Below, piece after piece: positions 42,177 through 51,803 of a DNA stretch of 64,000 nt (position 1 is its first letter; every line of letters starts with the position of its first letter). Origin of the DNA: Streptomyces sp. B1I3. GTDB taxonomy: Bacteria > Actinomycetota > Actinomycetes > Streptomycetales > Streptomycetaceae. The translations under genes were made by a program, and so were the position numbers. The notes under the pieces were generated by a model. That model saw only the letters and a list, made by a program, of their open reading frames with translations, did no database searches and was not told the origin of the DNA. Where the stretch lies: NCBI RefSeq assembly GCF_030816615.1, contig NZ_JAUSYD010000001.1, forward strand, positions 3,658,001 through 3,722,000, read 5' to 3'.

Positions 42177-43994
42177 TCACTGCACGATCGTGATCCGGCC
42201 CGTGGCCGGCGGTGCCAGCGGCGCGGAGGCCGTGGAGTGCTGTGCCAGATAGGCGTTGAACAGGTCCAGGTCGGACGGGCCGACCAGCTTGTTCGTGCCC
42301 TGGCCCAGGGCGGCGAAGCCGTCGCCGCCGCCCGCGAGGAACTCGTTCATCGCGACGCGGTACGTCTTCGCCGGGTCGATCGCCGCACCGTTCAGCAGGA
42401 TGGAGTCCGTGACCACCCGGTCGGCGCCCGACTTCGTCATGTCCAGGGTGTAGGTGAGGCCCTTCGAGATCTGCAGGATCTTCGGGGACGCCTGGTTCGA
42501 GCCGCTGACCTGCTGCTGCAGCGCGGCGACCAGCTGGGCACCGGTCAGGTCGACGACGTTCATCATGTTGGTGAACGGCTGGACCGTGAACGCCTCGCCG
42601 TAGGTCACCACTCCGTCGCCCTCGCTGCCGGACGCCGCGTACACCAGGTCCGAACGGATGCCGCCCGGGTTCATGAACGCGACGACCGCGCCGCCCTTGT
42701 CGGCCGGGGCCAGACCCTCCAGCTGGGCATCGGCGATCAGGTTGCCGAGGGGCTTCTCCGGGGCCGTGGAACCGCGGCCGTTGATGTCGGCGGAGATGAA
42801 GCCCTGCGGACGGCCCGCGACGGGCGCGGCGAGCGTGTTCCAGCGGGCGATCAGCGCGGTCATGTCGGTGGCCTTGGCCTGGTCCCGGCTGACGATGTGG
42901 TTCGCCGACCGCACCGACGTACGCACGATGTCCTTGGTGCGCCGGTCGTAGGTGAGGGTCGTGTCCGTGTAGAGCTTGCCGAACGACGAGGCCGAGGTGA
43001 CCATGCGCGGCTTCCCGGACGGGTCCGGGACCGTGCAGACGTACGCCTGGTGGGTGTGGCCGGTGACCAGGGCGTCGACCTTCGGGGTGATGCCCTCGGC
43101 GATGTCCACGATCGGCCCGGAGATGCCGTCACCGGCGCCGGGGCTGTCGCAGTCGTAGTTGTACGAGGAGGAGGCCGGCGCCCCGCCCTCGTGGATCAGC
43201 GCGACGATGGACTTGACGCCCTGGCGGTCCAGCTCCTTGGCGTACTTGTTGACCGTCTCGATCTCGTCGTGGAACTTCAGGCCCTTGACACCGTTGGCCG
43301 TGACGATGTTCGGCGTGCCCTCCAGGGTCACTCCGATGAAGCCGATCCTGACGCCGTTCTTCTTCCAGACCGTGTACGGCTTGAGGATCGGCTTGCCGGT
43401 CTTCTCGTCCGTCACGTTGGCCGCGAGGTAGGGGAAGTCCGCGCCCTCGAACTCCTTGCCCTTCTCGTAGCAGCCCTCGACCGGGTGGCAGCCGCCGTTC
43501 TGCAGACGGGCGAGCTCCGTGGCCCCCTCGTCGAACTCGTGGTTGCCCACGGCCGTCACGTCGAGGTCGAGCCCGTTGAGCGCCTCGATCGTGGGCTCGT
43601 CGTGGAAGAGTCCCGACAGCAGCGGGCTCGCGCCCACCATGTCGCCGCCGGCCGCGGTGACGGAGTACGGGTGGCCCTTGCGCGCGGTGCGCAGCGAGGT
43701 CGCGAGGTACTCGACGCCACCGGCCGGGACGGACTTCACCGTGCCGTCGGCCTGCGTCTCACCGACCGTCCCGGCGGAACCGGCCGGCGGCTCCAGATTG
43801 CCGTGAAGGTCGTTGAAGGAGAGCAGCTGGACGTCGACGGTACGGGCCGGCCGGCCGTGTCCGTGGCCGTTGCCGTGTCCGCGGTCCTGGGCACCGGCCG
43901 GCAGGGCGGCGACGAGCGCGCCCACGGTGGCCAGCCCGGCCGCGGCGGCAAGCACCCGCCGGGACACACGGTTCTTCTGCGGAGTCGCTGACAT
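42177..43994 (-). CDS. Secreted bifunctional metallophosphatase/5'-nucleotidase
   Basis: 605 residues with AGGGG upstream of the ATG. Signal peptide (about 1-35), a His/Gly-rich stretch (GHGNGHGHGRP), then a calcineurin-like metallophosphatase domain with SFNDLHGNLEP (Asp62, His64) and VGNHEFDEG, and the 5'-nucleotidase C-terminal domain with MNPGGIRSDL and a late YRVAMNEFLAGGGDGF. It releases phosphate from nucleotides or other esters outside the cell. Near the pst region, phosphate control by PhoP is plausible, but I found no clear PHO box upstream. Confidence 0.92.
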   Translation of the reverse strand: MSATPQKNRVSRRVLAAAAGLATVGALVAALPAGAQDRGHGNGHGHGRPARTVDVQLLSFNDLHGNLEPPAGSAGTVGETQADGTVKSVPAGGVEYLATSLRTARKGHPYSVTAAGGDMVGASPLLSGLFHDEPTIEALNGLDLDVTAVGNHEFDEGATELARLQNGGCHPVEGCYEKGKEFEGADFPYLAANVTDEKTGKPILKPYTVWKKNGVRIGFIGVTLEGTPNIVTANGVKGLKFHDEIETVNKYAKELDRQGVKSIVALIHEGGAPASSSYNYDCDSPGAGDGISGPIVDIAEGITPKVDALVTGHTHQAYVCTVPDPSGKPRMVTSASSFGKLYTDTTLTYDRRTKDIVRTSVRSANHIVSRDQAKATDMTALIARWNTLAAPVAGRPQGFISADINGRGSTAPEKPLGNLIADAQLEGLAPADKGGAVVAFMNPGGIRSDLVYAASGSEGDGVVTYGEAFTVQPFTNMMNVVDLTGAQLVAALQQQVSGSNQASPKILQISKGLTYTLDMTKSGADRVVTDSILLNGAAIDPAKTYRVAMNEFLAGGGDGFAALGQGTNKLVGPSDLDLFNAYLAQHSTASAPLAPPATGRITIVQ

Positions 43995-44211
43995 CGGTCC
44001 CCTTGTAAGTGGCTGGATCCTGCGTGCGGCAGCCTAGGGTCAACGCGCGTAGCGCGACAGATGTTTGTGGTTACGAACTGGTTGCCGCCCGATCAGAAAG
44101 GGGTCGATCACCCGGAGGGCCCACATATGCGAGCAGAAACGTCACCGCCCGCGAAACCGTTGCACCGTCGCCGCGCCCGCCGGCCGGTCCGCTCCCCGTA
44201 CGCTCGTACCC

Positions 44212-45135
44212 ATGACGACAGACGTACCCCTCCCCGCCCCCGGACGTGCGATCCAGACCCTCGACGCGCTCACCCACGAGCAGGCCGACGCCGTCCTGGC
44301 ACTGCTCGGCGAGGCGGCGGGGACCGACGGCAGGCAGGCCGTCTCCGAGCAGGGCCGGCTCCAGCTCCGGGGCGGGCACCGCGAGGGTGTGCGGCATCTC
44401 CTGCTCACCGCCGACGGCGTGCTCGCCGGGTACGCGCAGCTGGAGGACACCGACCCCGTGGAAGCACCCGCCGCCGAGCTCGTCGTGCACCCGGCCCACC
44501 GCGGGCACGGGCACGGGCGGGCCCTGGGGGCGGCCCTCCTCGCCGTCACCGGAAAGCGGCTGCGGGTCTGGGCACACGGCGGCAAGTCCTCCGCCCGGCA
44601 CCTCGCGCAGGTGCTCGGCCTGTCCCTCTTCCGCGAACTGCGCCAGCTGCGGCGCCCGTTGGGGTCGCTCGACATCGCGGAGCCGGTTCTGCCCCCGGGG
44701 GTCACCGTCCGCACCTTCGTGCCCGGTCAGGACGACGCGGCCTGGCTCGCCGCCAACAGCGCCGCTTTCGCCCACCACCCCGAGCAGGGCTCCCTCACCC
44801 AGCGGGACCTGGACGACCGCAAGGCCGAGCCGTGGTTCGACCCGAAGGGCTTCTTCCTCGCCGAGCGCGACGGCGAGATCATCGGCTTCCACTGGACGAA
44901 GGTCCACACCGAGGAGGACCTCGGCGAGGTCTACGTGGTCGGCATCCGGCCCGACGCCCAGGGCGGCGGGCTCGGCAAGGCGCTCACCGCGATCGGACTG
45001 CGGCATCTGGCCGCCCAGGGCCTGCCCACCGCGATGCTCTACGTCGACGCCGACAACGCGGCCGCCCTCGCGGTGTACGAGCGCATGGGCTTCACCACGC
45101 ACGAGACGGACCTGATGTACCGCACCGAGTCCTGA
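44212..45135 (+). CDS. mshD: Mycothiol synthase MshD
   Basis: 307 residues with two GNAT domains. The N-terminal one has ELVVHPAHRGHGHGRALG; the active C-terminal one has YVVGIRPDAQGGGLGKAL and LYVDADNAAALAVYERMGF. MshD acetylates Cys-GlcN-Ins with acetyl-CoA, the final step of mycothiol synthesis. Together with mshA near 8 kb the window carries the first and last steps of the pathway. A strong terminator follows. Confidence 0.93.
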   Translation: MTTDVPLPAPGRAIQTLDALTHEQADAVLALLGEAAGTDGRQAVSEQGRLQLRGGHREGVRHLLLTADGVLAGYAQLEDTDPVEAPAAELVVHPAHRGHGHGRALGAALLAVTGKRLRVWAHGGKSSARHLAQVLGLSLFRELRQLRRPLGSLDIAEPVLPPGVTVRTFVPGQDDAAWLAANSAAFAHHPEQGSLTQRDLDDRKAEPWFDPKGFFLAERDGEIIGFHWTKVHTEEDLGEVYVVGIRPDAQGGGLGKALTAIGLRHLAAQGLPTAMLYVDADNAAALAVYERMGFTTHETDLMYRTES

Positions 45136-45154
45136 CGGCACGTCAGAACTGGTC

Positions 45155-45186
45155 GGGGCGGCGTCGCTTGACGCCGCCCCTCCTTT
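45155..45186 (+). terminator. Intrinsic terminator after mshD
   Basis: A perfect 11-bp stem, GGGGCGGCGTC (45155-45165) and GACGCCGCCCC (45170-45180), with loop GCTT and a TCCTTT tail. It lies 20 bp after the mshD stop and directly before the GntR operator. Confidence 0.85.
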
Positions 45187-45190
45187 ACGC

Positions 45191-45222
45191 CACCCTTTCA
45201 CTACTCAATTAGTGAAAGGGTG
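45191..45222. promoter_or_regulatory. Perfect 13-bp inverted repeat overlapping the GntR ribosome-binding region
   Basis: CACCCTTTCACTA (45191-45203) and TAGTGAAAGGGTG (45210-45222) are perfect arms around a 6-bp centre. It ends 6 bp before the GntR start at 45229 and covers its AAAGGG ribosome-binding sequence. YtrA-like GntR regulators bind such sites to repress their own ABC-transporter operon. Occupancy could block both transcription and, in RNA form, translation. Confidence 0.8.
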
Positions 45223-45228
45223 GTGAAC

Positions 45229-45639
45229 ATGGCAGAGTCCGCAGCGGTCGAATTCCGCATCGACCGGCGCAGCGGCATCGCCACCTACCTCCAGATCGTG
45301 CAGCAGACCAAGCAGGCCCTGCGCCTGGGTGTGCTGGAGCCGGGTGACCGGCTGCCGACGGCCCGGGAGGTCGTGGAGGCCACGGCCATCAATCCCAACA
45401 CCGTGCTCAAGGCCTACCGCGAACTGGAACGCGAAGGCCTCGTCGAGGCCCGCCGGGGCCTCGGCACCTTCGTCCGCCGCACGCTCGGCAGCGCCGCCGT
45501 CACCACCGACGCCCCGCTGCGCGACGAGCTGACCGACTGGACCCGCCGGGCGCGCGCGGCCGGACTCGACAAGGACGACGTGCACGCGCTCTTCACCGCC
45601 GTACTGGACAGCACGTTCAAGGGGGACACGAACGCATGA
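45229..45639 (+). CDS. YtrA-like GntR transcriptional regulator
   Basis: 136 residues from MAESAAVEFRID; an in-frame GTG 9 bp upstream lies inside the operator. The winged HTH includes GVLEPGDRLPTAREVVEAT and INPNTVLKAYRELEREGLVE. The short C-terminal tail, without a large effector domain, is typical of the YtrA subfamily. It overlaps the ABC ATPase gene by 4 bases, and the perfect upstream palindrome is probably its own site. Confidence 0.9.
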   Translation: MAESAAVEFRIDRRSGIATYLQIVQQTKQALRLGVLEPGDRLPTAREVVEATAINPNTVLKAYRELEREGLVEARRGLGTFVRRTLGSAAVTTDAPLRDELTDWTRRARAAGLDKDDVHALFTAVLDSTFKGDTNA

Positions 45640-46532
45640 CAGGCGCCGCGATCGAGGCGAACGGCCTCGGCATGACCTACGGGCGAAGGCGCGGGTGGGC
45701 GCTGCGCGACTGCTCGTTCCGGCTGCCCACCGGACGGATATGCGCCCTCGTCGGGCCCAACGGCGCCGGGAAGTCCACGCTGCTCTCCCTCGCGGCCGGC
45801 CTGCTCCGGCCGACCGAGGGCACGGTCCGCATCCTCGGCTCCACGGACCCCGCCGAGACCCGCACCCGCATCGCCTACGTGTCCCAGGACAAGCCCCTGT
45901 ACCCACAGCTCACGGTGGCCGACACCCTGTGGGCCGGCGAGCAGCTCAACCCCGCCACCTGGGACCGCGCCGCCGCCGACCGGGTCGCCGGCTCCCTGCC
46001 GCAGGGCGCCAAGGTCCGTACCCTCTCGGGCGGCCGGCGCACCCGGCTCGCCCTCGCCCTCGCCCTGGGCAAGCGGCCCGAACTGATGCTGCTGGACGAG
46101 CCGATGGCCGACCTCGACCCGCTCGCCCGCCACCAGCTGATGGGCGTCCTGATGGCCGAGGCCGCAGAGCACGCCACCACCATCGTGATGTCCTCGCACA
46201 TCCTCACCGAACTGGAGGGCGCCTGCGACTACGTCCTGCTCGTCGACGGCGGCCGGGTCCGGCTCGGCGGTGAGAGCGAGGACATCGTCGCCGCGCACGC
46301 CGTCCTCACCGGCCAGGTCCGTGACCTCGCCCCGCACACCGTCGTCGAGTCCCGCTCGACAGGACGTCAGCTCACCGCACTGGTACGGAAGGAAGGCCCG
46401 GTGGACCTCACCGCCTGGGACGTCACGAACCCCTCCCTCGAGGAACTGCTGCTGGCCCACCTCCGCTCCCCGGACGCACCGCCGCTGCTCACCCCGAGCG
46501 CCTGCGCCGCCGAGGAGGTGACTGCGGCATGA
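45636..46532 (+). CDS. ABC transporter ATP-binding protein
   Basis: 298 residues. Walker A GPNGAGKST (residues 40-48), signature LSGGRRTRLALALA, Walker B LMLLDEPMADLD, and a switch His in SSHILTELE are all present. The C-terminal 70 residues may form a regulatory domain. It is the second gene of the GntR-led operon; with the downstream permease it probably forms an ABC-2 type exporter that responds to cell-envelope agents, as in YtrA operons. Confidence 0.92.
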   Translation: MTGAAIEANGLGMTYGRRRGWALRDCSFRLPTGRICALVGPNGAGKSTLLSLAAGLLRPTEGTVRILGSTDPAETRTRIAYVSQDKPLYPQLTVADTLWAGEQLNPATWDRAAADRVAGSLPQGAKVRTLSGGRRTRLALALALGKRPELMLLDEPMADLDPLARHQLMGVLMAEAAEHATTIVMSSHILTELEGACDYVLLVDGGRVRLGGESEDIVAAHAVLTGQVRDLAPHTVVESRSTGRQLTALVRKEGPVDLTAWDVTNPSLEELLLAHLRSPDAPPLLTPSACAAEEVTAA

Positions 46533-47506
46533 CGACCCTCGCCACCACCCGCCCCTCGCTCCGCGGCCCCGTCCGGGTCCTGGTACGCCAGCACCGCACG
46601 GCACTGTGGGCGGCGCTCGCGCTGCTGCTCGCCGGCGTCGGAGCCGTGGTCGCCATGCGGGTCTGGATCGCCGTGCGCAGTTCCGAGGAACTGTGCGCGG
46701 ACGGAGATGTGACCCCGTGCGGCGACACCACCTACCTGACCACCTACGCCCGGACGTCGACCGAGACCTTCCTGTCCGAGGGCGGGACGACCATGGTGCT
46801 GCTCGCCGCACTCGTCGGTGTCTTCGTGGCCGGTCCGCTGATCGCACGCGAACTGGACAGCGGGACGTTCAGACTCGCCTGGGTGCAGTCGGTCTCCCCC
46901 ACCCGCTGGCTCGTGGCGCGCCTCGCCCTCCCCCTGGTCCTCGCGAGCGCCGGATGCGTCGTCCTGATGGCGGTCTACCACTGGGGCCGGGCGTTCGCGT
47001 CCGACTACCCGTACACCTACAACCTCCAGTGGTACGCGGAGGGCGTCTACCCGGGCCTCGGGCCCGTGCTGCTCGGGTACACCGTGCTCGCGGTGTCGCT
47101 CGGGGCGCTCTGTGCCGTGCTCCTGCGGCGCACCCTCCTCGCGGCATCGGCCACCGCCCTGCTGTACGGACTGACGTTCGTCACGATGACCAAGGTGCGG
47201 CACCACCTGTGGCAGCCCGTGCGGCTCACCGGGGACGTGAGGCCCGAGGGCGCCGCCTGGTACGTGCGGTCCGGCATGCTCACGTCGTCCGGCAAGGAAG
47301 TCGGAAGGGAGAACTGCTACACGGTGGACGGATTCGTCGACCCCACGGCCTGCATGCGCCACCGCGGCGGTGTCACGTTCTTCCTGGACCACCACCCCGC
47401 CTCCCATTTCTGGCCCCTCCAGCTCGTCGAGACGGGCATCCTCCTGGCCCTCGCCGCCCTGGCACTCGCGCTCGCCTTCCGGATGCTGCGCCGCCGCCAC
47501 GGCTGA
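46529..47506 (+). CDS. ABC-2-type transporter permease
   Basis: 325 residues with about six membrane helices: 27-47 ([20 protein letters not shown]), then ~ 85-105, 130-150, 175-200, 205-222, 290-315. A large extracytoplasmic loop with [13 protein letters not shown] holds two Cys that may form a disulfide. It overlaps the ATPase gene by 4 bases (ATGA). The substrate is unknown. The operon ends in a strong hairpin. Confidence 0.85.
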   Translation: MTTLATTRPSLRGPVRVLVRQHRTALWAALALLLAGVGAVVAMRVWIAVRSSEELCADGDVTPCGDTTYLTTYARTSTETFLSEGGTTMVLLAALVGVFVAGPLIARELDSGTFRLAWVQSVSPTRWLVARLALPLVLASAGCVVLMAVYHWGRAFASDYPYTYNLQWYAEGVYPGLGPVLLGYTVLAVSLGALCAVLLRRTLLAASATALLYGLTFVTMTKVRHHLWQPVRLTGDVRPEGAAWYVRSGMLTSSGKEVGRENCYTVDGFVDPTACMRHRGGVTFFLDHHPASHFWPLQLVETGILLALAALALALAFRMLRRRHG

Positions 47507-47511
47507 GAACC

Positions 47512-47559
47512 CCCGTTCGGGGTTCCGGCCTCCGGGGGGAGCCCGGAACCCCGAACGGG
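47512..47559 (+). terminator. Long hairpin terminating the GntR-ABC operon
   Basis: A perfect 17-bp stem, CCCGTTCGGGGTTCCGG (47512-47528) and its complement (47543-47559), around a 14-nt loop. It starts 5 bp after the permease stop. Confidence 0.8.
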
Positions 47560-47786
47560 TCATCACGCACCGTGAGCAACAGCGGCCCCGCAGCCACACC
47601 GCTTCCTTCACGTCATGTCGCCGTTACCGGCTATTCAGACACGCTTGCGATTCTCACGGAATGCAGCCAGCTGTGCCCATCCCCCGCAACGGGAGAGGCC
47701 GGGGTTCGCCGACCGCGCCCGCTTCTTCCGCGATCTTTAACGGCTCCGACGCGCCTGAGGAGCCGAACGCGCGGAAGAATAGGTCC

Positions 47787-50039
47787 ATGAGCCAGCAGCC
47801 CAGCTCCGAGGTCCCGGTCCAGCCCCTCCAGCCGTCCGTCGGCTCCCTCGCGGCCCACCGGCCCCAGGCCGTCGCCGGATCCTCGTCCGTGTCCGCCGGT
47901 CTCTCCACGGCCGCCGACCTGGACCCCGATCTCGACAACGACGCGGACGCCTACGAGCCCGAAGGCGACGGCGACGAGCTGCCGCAGGGCCGTTTCCTGG
48001 ACCGCGAGCGCAGTTGGCTCGCGTTCAACGAACGCGTGCTGGAACTGGCCGAGGACCCCACGACGCCCCTTCTCGAGCGGGCCAACTTCCTCGCGATCTT
48101 CGCCTCGAACCTGGACGAGTTCTTCATGGTCCGGGTCGCCGGACTCAAACGCCGCATCGCCACCGGAGTCGCCACCCGCTCCGCGTCCGGGCTGCAGCCC
48201 CGCGAGGTCCTCGACCTGATCTGGACCCGCTCCCGCGAGCTCATGGCCCGCCACGCCGCCTGCTACCAGCAGGACGTCGCGCCCGCCCTGTCCGACGAGG
48301 GCATCCAGCTGATCCGCTGGCCGGAGCTGACCGAGAAGGAACAGGCACGGCTCTTCACCTTCTTCCGCCAGCGGGTCTTCCCCGTACTGACCCCGCTGGC
48401 CGTGGACCCGGCCCACCCCTTCCCGTACATCTCCGGGCTCTCGCTCAACCTCGCCGTCGTCGTACGCAATCCGGTCAGCGGTCACCGCCACTTCGCCCGG
48501 GTCAAGGTGCCGCCGCTGCTGACCCGTTTCCTGGAGGCGTCCCCGCAGCGCTACGTCCCCATAGAGGACATCATCGCGGCCCACCTCGAGGAGCTCTTCC
48601 CGGGCATGGAGGTCCTCGCGCACCACATGTTCCGCGTCACCAGGAACGAGGACCTGGAGGTCGAGGAGGACGACGCCGAGAACCTGCTCCAGGCCCTGGA
48701 GAAGGAGCTCATGCGGCGCCGCTTCGGCCCGCCGGTCCGCCTTGAGGTCGAGGAGTCCATCGACCCGTACGTCCTCGACCTCCTCGTACGCGAGCTCAAC
48801 ATCTCCGAGACGGAGCTCTACCCGCTGCCCGGCCCGCTCGACCTCACCGGACTGTTCGGCATCGCGTCCCTGGACCGGCCGGAGCTGAAGTACCCCAAGT
48901 TCATCGCCGGCACCCACCGCGACCTCGCCGAGGTCGAGTCCGCCTCCGCGCCCGACATCTTCGCAGCCCTGCGCGAACGCGACGTGCTGCTGCACCACCC
49001 GTACGACTCCTTCTCGACCTCCGTACAGGCCTTCCTGGAACAGGCGGCGGGCGACCCGGACGTCCTCGCGATCAAGCAGACCCTGTACCGGACCTCCGGC
49101 GACTCCCCGATAGTGGACGCCCTGATCGACGCCGCTGAATCAGGCAAGCAGGTCCTGGTCCTCGTCGAGATCAAGGCACGCTTCGACGAGCAGGCCAACA
49201 TCAAGTGGGCCCGCAAGCTGGAGGAGGCCGGCTGCCACGTCGTCTACGGCCTCGTCGGCCTCAAGACCCACTGCAAGCTGTCGCTCGTCGTCCGGCAGGA
49301 GGGCGACACGCTGCGCCGCTACTCCCACGTCGGCACCGGCAACTACCACCCCAAGACGGCCCGGCTCTACGAGGACCTCGGCCTGCTCACCGCCGACCCC
49401 CAGGTCGGCGCGGACCTCTCCGACCTCTTCAACCGGCTCTCCGGCTACTCCCGCCGCGAGACCTACCGCCGCCTGCTGGTCGCCCCGAAGTCCCTGCGCG
49501 ACGGTCTGATCGCCCGCATCAACAAGGAGGTCACCCACCACCGAGCCGGCCGGCCCGCCTACGTCCGCATCAAGGTCAACTCGATGGTGGACGAGGCGAT
49601 CATCGACGCCTGCTACCGGGCCGGGCAGGCCGGCGTGCCGGTCGACATCTGGGTACGCGGCATCTGCGCGCTCCGCCCCGGCGTCAGCGGACTCTCCGAG
49701 AACATCCGGGTCCGCTCGATACTGGGCCGCTTCCTCGAACACTCCCGGGTCTTCGCCTTCGGCAACGGCGGCGAACCCGAAGTCTGGTTCGGCAGCGCCG
49801 ACATGATGCACCGAAACCTCGACCGCCGGATCGAAGCACTGGTCCGCGTCACCGACCCCGCGCATCGCGCCACGCTCAGCAGGCTCCTGGAAACAGGCAT
49901 GTCCGACACCATCTCCTCCTGGCACCTGGGCCCCGACGGCAACTGGACCCGGCACGCCACGGACGCGGACGGCCAGCCGCTGCGGCACGTACAAGCGATG
50001 CTCATCGACACCCGGAGGCGCCGGCGTGCGACGCCCTGA
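47787..50039 (+). CDS. ppk: Polyphosphate kinase
   Basis: 750 residues. After an acidic N-terminal extension (about 1-70) comes the PPK1 core: [39 protein letters not shown], and the phospho-His site [20 protein letters not shown] with His514. PPK1 reversibly polymerises the gamma-phosphate of ATP into polyphosphate. It overlaps the CHAD gene by 14 bases, and pst genes follow, so it belongs to the phosphate block. Expression under PhoP control is reported for Streptomyces ppk. Confidence 0.95.
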   Translation: MSQQPSSEVPVQPLQPSVGSLAAHRPQAVAGSSSVSAGLSTAADLDPDLDNDADAYEPEGDGDELPQGRFLDRERSWLAFNERVLELAEDPTTPLLERANFLAIFASNLDEFFMVRVAGLKRRIATGVATRSASGLQPREVLDLIWTRSRELMARHAACYQQDVAPALSDEGIQLIRWPELTEKEQARLFTFFRQRVFPVLTPLAVDPAHPFPYISGLSLNLAVVVRNPVSGHRHFARVKVPPLLTRFLEASPQRYVPIEDIIAAHLEELFPGMEVLAHHMFRVTRNEDLEVEEDDAENLLQALEKELMRRRFGPPVRLEVEESIDPYVLDLLVRELNISETELYPLPGPLDLTGLFGIASLDRPELKYPKFIAGTHRDLAEVESASAPDIFAALRERDVLLHHPYDSFSTSVQAFLEQAAGDPDVLAIKQTLYRTSGDSPIVDALIDAAESGKQVLVLVEIKARFDEQANIKWARKLEEAGCHVVYGLVGLKTHCKLSLVVRQEGDTLRRYSHVGTGNYHPKTARLYEDLGLLTADPQVGADLSDLFNRLSGYSRRETYRRLLVAPKSLRDGLIARINKEVTHHRAGRPAYVRIKVNSMVDEAIIDACYRAGQAGVPVDIWVRGICALRPGVSGLSENIRVRSILGRFLEHSRVFAFGNGGEPEVWFGSADMMHRNLDRRIEALVRVTDPAHRATLSRLLETGMSDTISSWHLGPDGNWTRHATDADGQPLRHVQAMLIDTRRRRRATP

Positions 50040-51042
50040 CCACCACACGACGACGCTGCCCGCGGACACCGTCCTCGCCCCCTACCTGCGCGGACAGGCC
50101 GCCGGCTTCCTCCGTGGCCTGCGCCTGCACCGCGAGCACAGCGCCCCGACGGACGCCGGCACGCAGGGGGCCGAGGCGGCCGTCGCGGCGCTGCGGCACG
50201 CCGCGCGCCGCATCAGCGGCACGCTCCACACCTTCCGGGGCGCGCTCGAACCGGCCTGGGCCGACCAGCTCCGTGCGGAACTGGCCTGGCTCTCGGGCAC
50301 CCTGGCCCGCGAGCACGCGTACGCCACCCGGCTGGGGCGGCTGCTGGACGCCCTGCACCAGCTCTCGGGCACCGCGCTCCCCCCGGCCCGCACCGCCGTC
50401 CCGGCAGCCGCCCCGGCCCACGGCACCGCCCCCGGCGCCGACGGCGTCACGGAGCGAGCGGCACTCGGGGTCGGCACGGCCAGGGCCGGGGCGCTCCTGG
50501 AACGCAGGCTGACCCTCGCCCGGACCCGCGCCCACTCGGCGGCGCTCCAGGCGCTCGGCTCCTCCCGTTTCCACGCCCTGGCCGACGCCGTGGCCCTGCT
50601 CGCCTCCGAGGTCCCCCTCGCTCCCGCCGCCGCGGGTCCGGCGGCGGAGCTGCTGCACGCCCCTGCGGAGCTCGCCGAGGAGCGGATGCTCGCCGCGGTG
50701 GCCGCGCTGCCACCCGACGAGGCCACGGAGCCGTACAACGAGGCGCACGACGCCCTCTGGCACCAGGCCCGCCTGCTGCTGCGGTTGCACCGGTACGCGC
50801 ACGAGGTGGTCCACGGCGCACCCGATCCGGTGCTGGCAGGGGCCGGGCGGGCGCTCGACCTGCACCGGGACGCCGCCGAGGCCGCCGAGGCGGCGGCAGC
50901 GGCGGCCCGCACCCCCCGGATCGCCCCGGCGACGGCGTACGCCCTGGGCGTGCTCCATGCCGATCAGCGGCACGAGGTGGAGGCGGCACGCGCCGTGTTC
51001 CGGGAGACCTGGCCGTACGCGGCGGCCGTGACCGCGCCATGA
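50026..51042 (+). CDS. CHAD domain-containing protein
   Basis: 338 residues from a GTG behind GGAGG, overlapping ppk. An alpha-helical CHAD domain is visible: conserved His residues in [30 protein letters not shown], and later [14 protein letters not shown] and [15 protein letters not shown] repeats. CHAD domains bind inorganic polyphosphate through basic helices; the position right after ppk fits a polyphosphate-associated role. Confidence 0.88.
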   Translation: MRRPDHHTTTLPADTVLAPYLRGQAAGFLRGLRLHREHSAPTDAGTQGAEAAVAALRHAARRISGTLHTFRGALEPAWADQLRAELAWLSGTLAREHAYATRLGRLLDALHQLSGTALPPARTAVPAAAPAHGTAPGADGVTERAALGVGTARAGALLERRLTLARTRAHSAALQALGSSRFHALADAVALLASEVPLAPAAAGPAAELLHAPAELAEERMLAAVAALPPDEATEPYNEAHDALWHQARLLLRLHRYAHEVVHGAPDPVLAGAGRALDLHRDAAEAAEAAAAAARTPRIAPATAYALGVLHADQRHEVEAARAVFRETWPYAAAVTAP

Positions 51043-51449
51043 GCGATCCCGTCCTGGCCGCCGGCTGCGTACTGTGGCGTCGCTCCCCCAGCGGCGGCGG
51101 CCTGGAGATCTGCCTGGTCCACCGCCCCCGCTACGACGACTGGTCGTACCCCAAAGGCAAGCTGAAAGTGGGCGAGACCCCACTGGAGGCCGCCCTGCGC
51201 GAGGTCCTGGAGGAGACAGGCCACCACTGCGTCCCGGGCGCCGCCCTGCCCACGGCCCGGTACACCGCCAAGGGCCGCCCCAAGGAGGTCAGCTACTGGG
51301 CCGCCGAGGCGACGGACGGCACCTTCGTGCCCGGCGACGAGGTCGACCGGATCACCTGGCTCTCGCCCTCCGCGGCCCGCAACCGCCTGACCCGCCTCGG
51401 CGACCGTGTCCAGCTCGACGCGTTCCTGAACAGCCTCCCCGGGGCCTGA
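51039..51449 (+). CDS. Nudix hydrolase (MutT-like)
   Basis: 136 residues. The Nudix box is GKLKVGETPLEAALREVLEETGH, shortened here to GETPLEAALREVLEETG with the catalytic REVLEE. It overlaps the CHAD gene by 4 bases and so forms a ppk-CHAD-nudix operon. The full-length mycobacterial MutT1 has an added histidine-phosphatase domain, absent here. Substrates may include nucleotides or diphosphoinositol/ polyphosphate-type compounds. Confidence 0.92.
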   Translation: MSDPVLAAGCVLWRRSPSGGGLEICLVHRPRYDDWSYPKGKLKVGETPLEAALREVLEETGHHCVPGAALPTARYTAKGRPKEVSYWAAEATDGTFVPGDEVDRITWLSPSAARNRLTRLGDRVQLDAFLNSLPGA

Positions 51450-51647
51450 CCGCGCCTCCACCCACCATGACCCGCTGAGGGGCGACGGCCGGTTCGAGGG
51501 CGTCCGGAAGGCCCCACGGGGTGACGGACCCATTCCGGTCACCGGGCCCCGAGCCGCCCGTCCGGCGCCCGAGGACGGAACCCCGCGCCCCGGACCGGGC
51601 CCACCTCACCAGGCCCGACCCGGACCGGAACCAGCCCGCCCGGCACG

Positions 51648-51702
51648 GTTCACCTGCCGTTCACCCTGCCCCGTAGGCCGCTTCACCTGTTCTGCCTAAT
51701 TT
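51648..51702 (+). promoter_or_regulatory. PHO box and promoter of pstS
   Basis: GTTCACCTGCC (51648), GTTCACCCTGC (51659), a degenerate unit (51670) and CTTCACCTGTT (51681) follow each other at 11-bp steps, the direct-repeat pattern bound by PhoP in Streptomyces. TAATTT at 51697-51702 is a good -10. The untranslated region to the GTG at 51804 is about 95 bp. The rest of the 51450-51803 stretch carries no gene that I see. Confidence 0.92.
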
Positions 51703-51803
51703 CGGACGTACACGGTGCACGGCGCCAAGCCACCGCACCTTTCCTCATCGCACGCCGCCTCGCACCCACAACCGCGGCGGCTCCTGGAAGGAACACCCCG
51801 AAA

